Below are positions 1-4,842 of a stretch of 9,077 nucleotides of DNA, piece by piece (the stretch's first letter is position 1; every line of letters starts with the position of its first letter). Source of the stretch: Pseudomonadota bacterium. GTDB lineage: Bacteria > Pseudomonadota > Alphaproteobacteria > Rhizobiales > Xanthobacteraceae. Under the pieces are notes generated by a model. The model worked only from the letters and a program-made list of their open reading frames with translations. It made no database searches and was not told the origin of the DNA. The stretch spans positions 1 to 9,077 of the forward strand of contig JAJYAH010000223.1 in assembly GCA_021779635.1 (NCBI GenBank). The letters run 5' to 3'. Made by a program: the position numbers and the translations under genes.

Positions 1-856
1 CGTCATCCGCCGCCATGGTCTGGCCGAGGCGGCAAATCTGAATTTGATCAATACGGAAATGGCGTCTCCGGATGCGGGCAAGCTCGCCCTCAACGCGGAC
101 ACGGTCGATATCGCCGTTGTTGACTGGCTCTGGGTGGCGCGGGAGCGCGCGCTGGGGATGAAATTGCAGTTCTACCCCTATTCAACTGCCGCCGGCGCGA
201 TCATGACCAGGAACGACTCGGCGATTCGCAGCCTTCCGGATCTGAAGGGCCGCATCCTGTCGGTCGCCGGCGGTCCGCTCGACAAGAGCTGGCTGATCGT
301 GCAGGCCGCGGCGACCCGCCACGGCATCGATCTCAGGCGCGAGACGACGCTGCAATACGGCGCGCCACCCTTGATCTACCAAAAACTCCTGCAGGGCGAA
401 GCGGAAGCAAGCCTCAATTTCTGGAATTTCTGCGCGCAGCTGGAGAGCCACGGTTATCGCCGGCTGTTCGACGTGCGCGAGGCCGAGACCGAATTGGGAC
501 TGAGGGAACCGCTCTCGCTCACCGGGTATGTTTTCCCGGAGAGCTTCGCCACCGCCCACAAGGACACCATCGATCGCTTTTTGTCCGTCGTGCGACAGGC
601 CAACGATATCCTGCTGGATTCGGACGAGGAATGGGATGCGTTGCGGCCATTAATGAACGCGGAAGACGACGCAACTTTCCTGGCGCTTCGCGAACGCACC
701 AGACAGGGGATACCGCGCCGGCTGGTGGGTGCGGAGGAAACCGATGCACGGACATTGTTCGAGGCGCTGGTGAACACCGCCGAGCCCGGGCTTGTCGGCC
801 CGGCCAGGGAACTTGACTCGGGCCTTTATTATCATCCGTTGCCCGGCGGAGAGTAG
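1..856 (+). CDS. NitT/TauT-type ABC transporter periplasmic substrate-binding protein (5' partial)
   Basis: The frame is already open at the left edge (first full codon at 2) and ends with TAG at 854-856, giving 284 visible residues. The N-terminus and signal peptide lie outside the window; family members are usually about 320-340 residues, so roughly 40-60 are missing. The visible part has the order of an NMT1/SsuA-like type II binding protein. It shows a VIRRHGL helix, a DIAVVDWLWVARERA segment, the lobe-crossing PYSTAAGAIM stretch, then SLPDLKGRILSVAGGPLDKSW, typical of the hinge and ligand pocket of this group. The protein should capture a small solute in the periplasm and hand it to the permease encoded two bases downstream. 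The ligand cannot be read from the sequence; nitrate, sulfonate or thiamine-precursor labels would be guesses. TTG at 44 and ATG at 59 are possible internal starts, but both would cut through the conserved domain, so they are unlikely. Confidence 0.88.
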   Translation, partial: VIRRHGLAEAANLNLINTEMASPDAGKLALNADTVDIAVVDWLWVARERALGMKLQFYPYSTAAGAIMTRNDSAIRSLPDLKGRILSVAGGPLDKSWLIVQAAATRHGIDLRRETTLQYGAPPLIYQKLLQGEAEASLNFWNFCAQLESHGYRRLFDVREAETELGLREPLSLTGYVFPESFATAHKDTIDRFLSVVRQANDILLDSDEEWDALRPLMNAEDDATFLALRERTRQGIPRRLVGAEETDARTLFEALVNTAEPGLVGPARELDSGLYYHPLPGGE

Positions 857-858
857 CC

Positions 859-1596
859 ATGGCGAGGGTCTTGTCGCTCGCCGCTCTGCTGGCACTCTGG
901 GCGCTGGCCGCCGCACTGGCGCATTCGCGGCTGCTGCCGGATCCGTGGAGTGTTGGTGCGGCGATCCTGGCCGATATCCGTTCCGGCGAACTGCCGTTCC
1001 AGATGGCGTGCACGCTGGCGCGGGTGCTGGCCGCCTTCTCCGTCGCCTTCTCCCTCGGCGTCGTCGCCGGCTATGCGATGGGGCGCTGGAAGACGGTGGA
1101 CCGCTATGCCGATCCATGGCTGATCGTGCTGCTCAATCTTCCCGCGCTGGTCGTCATCATCTTTGCCTATGTCTGGATCGGTCTCAACGAGACCGCGGCG
1201 ATCATCGCGGTGGCGCTGAACAAGCTGCCCAACGTCATCGTCGTCACGCGAGAGGGTGTCCGATCGCTCGATGCCGGTCTGGACGACATGTCCAGGGCGT
1301 TCAGGATGAACTGGCTCACCCGGATTCGGCATGTCGTCCTGCCCCAGCTTGCGCCCTATCTGGCCGCGGTATCGCGATCCAGCCTGTCGATCAGCTGGAA
1401 GATCGTGCTGGTCGTCGAACTGATCGGGCGCCCCAACGGCGTCGGGTTTGTGCTGGGGTCGGCGTTTTCGCTGTTCGATATGACCAAGATTCTAAGCTAT
1501 GCGATCTCGTTCGTGGCACTTATGCTCGCGATCGAAACCCTGCTGGTGCAACCGCTTGAACGACGAACAAACCGATGGCGGCGCCGGCCCGCTTGA
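859..1596 (+). CDS. ABC transporter permease, NitT/TauT (BPD_transp_1) type
   Basis: This 245-residue protein has about six hydrophobic segments (near residues 5-22, 54-74, 88-108, 112-128, 180-190 and 211-230), as expected for a binding-protein-dependent inner-membrane permease. The cytoplasmic EAA loop that docks on the ATPase is at about 142-165 and ends in the usual VVLPQLAPYL. The consensus glycine of that loop is replaced: the motif reads DMSRAFRMNW, with Arg149 where relatives usually have Gly. The ATG at 859 follows the upstream stop codon after only two bases, and a GGAGAG Shine-Dalgarno lies at 848-853, so translation is probably coupled to the binding-protein gene. The coding end overlaps the likely start of the ATPase gene. 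Together the three genes form a complete importer. The substrate is unknown. Confidence 0.9.
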   Translation: MARVLSLAALLALWALAAALAHSRLLPDPWSVGAAILADIRSGELPFQMACTLARVLAAFSVAFSLGVVAGYAMGRWKTVDRYADPWLIVLLNLPALVVIIFAYVWIGLNETAAIIAVALNKLPNVIVVTREGVRSLDAGLDDMSRAFRMNWLTRIRHVVLPQLAPYLAAVSRSSLSISWKIVLVVELIGRPNGVGFVLGSAFSLFDMTKILSYAISFVALMLAIETLLVQPLERRTNRWRRRPA

Positions 1597-2302
1597 GCTT
1601 CGCATCGACGCCAAGACCTTTGTTTCGGCCGAGGGCACGCCCGTCGAGATTATCCGCGGACTGAACTTGCGGCTTGAAGCCGGCGGTTTTGGCGCGATGA
1701 TCGGCCCGTCCGGCTGCGGCAAGACGACGATCCTGCACATCGCAGCCGGGCTGGATACCGATTTCACCGGCGAACGACGCGTTCCGGGCGCTCGCCTCGG
1801 AATCGTATTCCAGGAGCCGCGACTGTTGCCCTGGCGAACGGTTGCGGAAAATATCAGGCTTGTGCTTCCCGCCCATGAGTCGCTGGACGATCTGGCCGAC
1901 CTGATTGGAACACTGGGACTTGGGTCGCATCTGGCGCATTACCCCGGCGAACTCTCGCTCGGCCTCGCCCGCCGCGTGGCCATCGCCAGGGCATTCGCGG
2001 TGCGCCCCGATTTTCTTTTGCTGGATGAGCCGTTCGTCTCGCTGGATGAAGCTGTGGCGGCCCGGCTGCGCGAGGAGGTCGCCGTGCTGACCGAGCGGCA
2101 CAGGATGACGACGCTGCTGGTGACGCACGACCTTCGCGATGCGGTCCAGTTGGCGGATCGGTTGTACTTTCTGTCGGCGAGGCCGGCCAGTATTGTCAGG
2201 GAGATTGCGCTGCCGCCGCCGCGCGGAATGCGCAGCAAGCAGGTGATCGATCGGGTTCTTGAGGAATTGAGGACGTTGCCCGTGGGCCAGATTGCGACCT
2301 GA
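1556..2302 (+). CDS. ABC transporter ATP-binding protein, NitT/TauT type, with atypical signature motif
   Basis: From a TTG start at 1556 the product is 248 residues. It has Walker A GPSGCGKTT (50-58), Q-loop VFQEPRLLPW (84-93, Gln86), Walker B FLLLDEP (153-159, Glu158), D-loop SLD (162-164) and the H-loop His191 in VTHD, so the ATP-hydrolysis residues are intact. The ABC signature is unusual: LSLGLARR (133-140) instead of LSGGMRQR, so the first glycine of LSGGQ is leucine. The frame stays open upstream to an ATG at 1499, but that start would overlap the permease by 98 bases and add a sequence with no family resemblance. The TTG gives a 41-base overlap and normal length, although no clear Shine-Dalgarno is visible before it. 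The product should power the permease encoded just upstream. The exact start is uncertain; the product class is not. Confidence 0.88.
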   Translation: MNDEQTDGGAGPLELRIDAKTFVSAEGTPVEIIRGLNLRLEAGGFGAMIGPSGCGKTTILHIAAGLDTDFTGERRVPGARLGIVFQEPRLLPWRTVAENIRLVLPAHESLDDLADLIGTLGLGSHLAHYPGELSLGLARRVAIARAFAVRPDFLLLDEPFVSLDEAVAARLREEVAVLTERHRMTTLLVTHDLRDAVQLADRLYFLSARPASIVREIALPPPRGMRSKQVIDRVLEELRTLPVGQIAT

Positions 2303-2319
2303 CAGCGCGACTTAAGGGC

Positions 2320-2343
2320 GCGATCTGGAGCAGGATCGCTTTT
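2320..2343 (+). terminator. Candidate rho-independent terminator of the ABC importer operon
   Basis: A six-base inverted repeat, GCGATC at 2320-2325 and GATCGC at 2334-2339, has an eight-base loop. It is followed by TTTT and lies 18 bases after the ATPase stop codon. Position and T-run fit a terminator for the + strand operon. The stem is short, so the call is tentative. It could equally be part of a dispersed intergenic repeat. Confidence 0.35.
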
Positions 2344-2373
2344 GATTGAATAGGTCTGTCGGCGGGCACTTCA

Positions 2374-2392
2374 CCTCTCCCTATGGGAGAGG
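2374..2392. repeat. Perfect inverted repeat in the convergent gap
   Basis: CCTCTCCC (2374-2381) and GGGAGAGG (2385-2392) form an eight-base perfect stem with a TAT loop. It sits between the convergent importer ATPase and response-regulator genes. There is no T-run on either side, so it is a poor classical terminator. Its form (CACCTCTCCC, short loop, GGGAGAGG) resembles dispersed intergenic palindromes that I recall from Bradyrhizobium-type genomes; that resemblance is from memory and not verified. The rest of the gap (2303-2449) holds the candidate terminator at 2320 and otherwise nothing I can identify. Confidence 0.5.
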
Positions 2393-2449
2393 GAGCGCGA
2401 TTCCGTTGCCTCTGCGGATCAATCCAATCTTATCATGCTTTAGATTTTT

Positions 2450-3145
2450 TCACGCCAGTTTGGACTCAATCGCCAGCCGCACCAGTTCGGCCGAGGTACG
2501 CACGCCGAGTTTCTGCCGCATCAGCGAGGACGTGTTGGCGACCGTCTTATATGATGCATTGATCAGCCAGGCGATTTCCGAAAGGCTCTTGCCGGTCCCG
2601 AGCAGGCGCAGGATTTCGATTTCGCGCGATGTCAGCCGCGCCAGCCGGCTGGAGCCGAATGACGGCCCGGCGAAGGCGAGGCTTTGGGCGAGCGAGGCAG
2701 GCAGGAAGACATTGCCTTTGGCGACTTCGCGGATCGCAACGATCAGATCGTCGGGATCCCCCGATTTCGAGACATAGCCTTTGGCGCCGGCTTCGATGGC
2801 CCGTGCCGCGAACACCGGGTCGTCGTTCATGCTGAACATGATGATGCGGGCCGATGCATCGCGCCGCAGGATCCGCCGTACCAGTTCAAAGCCGGAAACG
2901 CTCGGCAGATTGATATCGATCAGACAGATATCGGGCGGCTCGGCGACGAAGGAAGCCTCTCCGCTCTCGGCATCCGCCGCCGTGGTGATGACAATGTCCG
3001 TGTCGCTCGCCAGCAATGCACGACAACCGGAAATGACGATCGGGTGATCGTCGACGATCAACACCCGCGTCGGTTTACCTTCCGGCAATGTCGTCGCGCC
3101 AATCGCCGGGGAAACGGGCCTCACCGGTGTGGCCGTTCTCTTCAT
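2450..3145 (-). CDS. Two-component response regulator, NarL/LuxR family (MoxX/AgmR-like)
   Basis: This 231-residue protein has an N-terminal receiver domain (about 27-145) and a C-terminal LuxR-type helix-turn-helix (about 170-228). The receiver shows the acidic pair Asp32-Asp33 in VDDHP, the phosphoacceptor Asp77 in LIDINLP, Ser105 at the Thr/Ser switch position, Tyr124 and the conserved Lys127. The DNA-binding domain begins LTSREIEIL (171-179). Its recognition helix reads YKTVANTSSLMRQKLG, without the usual KNHxxxI pattern. The ATG at 3145 was chosen because AGGGACGG lies just upstream on the - strand. The longer frame back to TTG at 3220 would start inside the predicted -10 box. A divergent kinase gene lies 149 bases away and is the obvious partner. 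The nearby ABC-2 and TonB receptor genes suggest a role like that of regulators of quinoprotein alcohol oxidation; the target genes are inferred, not shown. Confidence 0.92.
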   Translation of the reverse strand: MKRTATPVRPVSPAIGATTLPEGKPTRVLIVDDHPIVISGCRALLASDTDIVITTAADAESGEASFVAEPPDICLIDINLPSVSGFELVRRILRRDASARIIMFSMNDDPVFAARAIEAGAKGYVSKSGDPDDLIVAIREVAKGNVFLPASLAQSLAFAGPSFGSSRLARLTSREIEILRLLGTGKSLSEIAWLINASYKTVANTSSLMRQKLGVRTSAELVRLAIESKLA

Positions 3146-3184
3146 CTCGAACCGTCCCTGTATCCCAAACCGTCGCTGTGCCAC

Positions 3185-3196
3185 CGTATGCATACG
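3185..3196. promoter_or_regulatory. Perfect 12-bp palindrome CGTATGCATACG, candidate operator
   Basis: CGTATGCATACG is its own reverse complement and lies in the divergent regulator/kinase gap. Flanking CCAC (3181-3184) and GTGG (3196-3199) add a second, slightly offset symmetry. Relative to the predicted regulator promoter it falls about 17-28 bases into the transcript, a position suited to a repressing or autoregulatory site. It is upstream of the kinase gene on the other strand. Which protein binds, if any, is unknown. Confidence 0.4.
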
Positions 3197-3219
3197 TGGC
3201 GAAAATGCTGTAGCGTTCA

Positions 3220-3248
3220 ATTAGATAGCCGCCATTTTTGTCTGTCAA
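3220..3248 (-). promoter_or_regulatory. Near-consensus sigma-70 promoter of the response-regulator gene
   Basis: Read on the - strand, a perfect TTGACA -35 box (complement of 3243-3248) is followed after exactly 17 bases by TCTAAT (complement of 3220-3225), five of six matches to TATAAT. Transcription would begin near 3213 and give a leader of roughly 65-70 bases before the ATG at 3145. The promoter lies wholly within the divergent gap and supports the shorter regulator start. It is a match to the general housekeeping consensus and has not been tested. Confidence 0.6.
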
Positions 3249-3294
3249 CGGCATCCTGGGCGGACGCGAGGCGGCAGCACTGCGGAACGGGGTC

Positions 3295-4671
3295 ATGTGG
3301 CAAAAGCTCTCCTTGCGAATGCGCCTCATCGCGTTGTTCGCGCTGGTTCTGATTCTCGGCCTCGCCATTAATATCGGGCGGCTGCTGCTGGAGGCCGGGC
3401 CTCGCGTGCAGGCGGAGGACGAGAGCGTGATCCGGCTGGCGCGCGAATTCATCGAGGCGTCGGTCGGCGATCTCAAGGACAGCGCCGACCCCGAGGCCAA
3501 GCTGGCAACGATCGTCGATGGATTGCAGAGGCTGCGTCACGTCACGGTGACGCGCGGGAGCGAAGTGCCGGAAGCCGGGGAAGAATTGGCCGGGGCGACC
3601 GTGGCCGACCGGGGCGCCGATGCTCCACCGGCATGGTTCATCGCTCTGGTCCGCCCGGAGCAAGCGAGCGAAAGCGTGCCGATTGTCGTCCAGGGCAAAT
3701 CGCTGGGTTCGCTGGTGATCGCATCGCATCCGACCGACGAGATCGCGGAAATCTGGGACGGCATTGTCACGCAGGTCGGGATCGGTTCGGCGCTCGCCGT
3801 CGCGCTGTTTCTGGTTACGATAGTCGTTGTGAGCCGGGCGCTGGCGCCCATTCAGTCGCTCGCGGACGCGATGGCAAGCATCGAGGCCGGCCGTTACGAC
3901 ACGCGCGTGCTGCCGACCGGTTCGGCGGAGATTGCCGACATCTGCGACAAGCTCAATCATCTGGCGAACGCACTCGGCAGCGCCGTCGCCGACAAGCAGC
4001 GTTTGGCTGAACGGGTGGTGTCGCTGCAGGATGTCGAGCGCAAGGAGATCGCCAGGGAATTGCACGACGAGTTTGGGCCTTATCTGTTTGCCTTGCGCGC
4101 GCACGCGACCTCGCTGATGCGGGTCGCCGATATCGCAAAACCCGATATCGATGGCGTCCGCAAGCATGGCAATGCGATGCTGGACCAGGTCAATGCCCTG
4201 CAGCAGTTCAACCGTCGCGTCCTCGAAAAGCTGCGGCCTGCCGGGTTGAGTGAATTGGGATTGAACGAGGCGCTCGGGGCGCTGGTGCGGCTATGGCGCG
4301 ACGCCAATCCCGGCGTCGTCGTGGAAACCGGCGTCTCGGAATCGCTCGGCGACATGGGCGAGACCGCCGAATTGACGATCTACCGGGTCGTTCAGGAAGC
4401 CCTGACCAATGTTTTCCGCCATTCCGGCGCGACGCATGTCTCTGTGACGATCGAACCCGTGCCGGAATCGCCGGGCAACGGCTTGCAAGGCGGAGCGGCG
4501 CGCGTGCGGATTCAGGACAACGGCGAGGGTCTGCCATCCGATCACAAGTTCGGTCTCGGCCTGACCGGAATGCGCGAGCGGGTGATGGCGCTGGGTGGCA
4601 CGATGACGGTGGCCTCGAGCGAGGGTGGGTTGACGGTCGAGGCTGTGGTTCCCCGCGGTGCCCCGCCGTAA
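3295..4671 (+). CDS. Membrane sensor histidine kinase, LapD/MoxY-type sensor with HAMP and HisKA_3 (NarX/DegS class)
   Basis: The product is 458 residues from the ATG at 3295, which has GGAACGGGG just upstream. The frame is open back to TTG at 3238, but that adds a polar stretch before the first membrane helix. Order: TM1 about 9-31; a periplasmic domain of about 125 residues resembling the LapD_MoxY_N family (PRVQAEDESVIRLARE, then RLRHVTV, PAWFIALVRP and a closing HPTDEIAEIW); TM2 about 158-180; HAMP about 181-231 (RALAPIQSLADAMASIEAGR); a HisKA_3 dimerisation helix with phosphoacceptor His257 in ARELHDEFGP; and an HATPase domain with N-box VVQEALTNVFRHS (Asn372), DNGEGL (408-413) and GLGLTGMRER (419-428). 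All catalytic motifs are present. It should autophosphorylate and pass phosphate to the divergent NarL-type regulator. MoxY is the kinase of methanol-oxidation control in Paracoccus; the signal sensed here is not readable from sequence. Confidence 0.93.
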   Translation: MWQKLSLRMRLIALFALVLILGLAINIGRLLLEAGPRVQAEDESVIRLAREFIEASVGDLKDSADPEAKLATIVDGLQRLRHVTVTRGSEVPEAGEELAGATVADRGADAPPAWFIALVRPEQASESVPIVVQGKSLGSLVIASHPTDEIAEIWDGIVTQVGIGSALAVALFLVTIVVVSRALAPIQSLADAMASIEAGRYDTRVLPTGSAEIADICDKLNHLANALGSAVADKQRLAERVVSLQDVERKEIARELHDEFGPYLFALRAHATSLMRVADIAKPDIDGVRKHGNAMLDQVNALQQFNRRVLEKLRPAGLSELGLNEALGALVRLWRDANPGVVVETGVSESLGDMGETAELTIYRVVQEALTNVFRHSGATHVSVTIEPVPESPGNGLQGGAARVRIQDNGEGLPSDHKFGLGLTGMRERVMALGGTMTVASSEGGLTVEAVVPRGAPP

Positions 4672-4697
4672 GCCGGTTTTCCAGGACGCAGTCTCCC

Positions 4698-4718
4698 GAT
4701 CGGGAATTTTTCCCGATC
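4698..4718. promoter_or_regulatory. Nine-bp-stem hairpin, terminator or operator
   Basis: GATCGGGAA (4698-4706) and TTCCCGATC (4710-4718) pair perfectly around a TTT loop, starting 27 bases after the kinase stop codon. No T-run follows, so intrinsic termination would be weak. The hairpin overlaps a second perfect palindrome, TCCCGATCGGGA (4694-4705). The pair could be a protein-binding site in front of the TonB receptor gene rather than, or as well as, a transcript end. Confidence 0.5.
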
Positions 4719-4731
4719 TCAAATCAAAAGA

Positions 4732-4746
4732 ATCCCGAATGGGGAT
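4732..4746. repeat. Third CCCGA-type inverted repeat upstream of the TonB receptor
   Basis: ATCCC (4732-4736) and GGGAT (4742-4746) form an interrupted palindrome around GAATG. With CCCGAT at 4695 and 4712 and CCCGAA at 4734 it makes three similar half-sites within about 50 bases. The remainder of the gap, to 4842, shows no promoter I can call with confidence. Confidence 0.35.
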
Positions 4747-4842
4747 CACATTTTGGGGATGCTGACCGGGCATTTGAGCCTTAGCGTCGGGGCTGTCCGA
4801 AGGGCGGTGGATTTCAAGCCGCGCGCGGCCGGGGAGCGCGTT

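Noticed and set aside
1499..1555. ATG at 1499 as the start of the importer ATPase
   Set aside because: It would overlap the permease by 98 bases and add Arg/Ser/Cys-rich residues with no resemblance to an ABC ATPase N-terminus. The TTG at 1556 gives normal length.
3146..3220. Longer regulator start at TTG 3220
   Set aside because: It overlaps the predicted -10 box and adds 25 residues before a well-placed ATG with a good ribosome-binding site.
3217..4167. Antisense open frame (316 codons) opposite the histidine kinase
   Set aside because: It has the same codon-aligned register effect as the frame opposite the receptor, and the protein is Arg/Gln/His-rich with no domain.
4759..4842. Upstream in-frame start for the TonB receptor
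   Set aside because: It would place about 28 extra residues in front of a clear signal peptide and lacks a convincing ribosome-binding site, whereas ATG 4843 has GGGGAG at good spacing.
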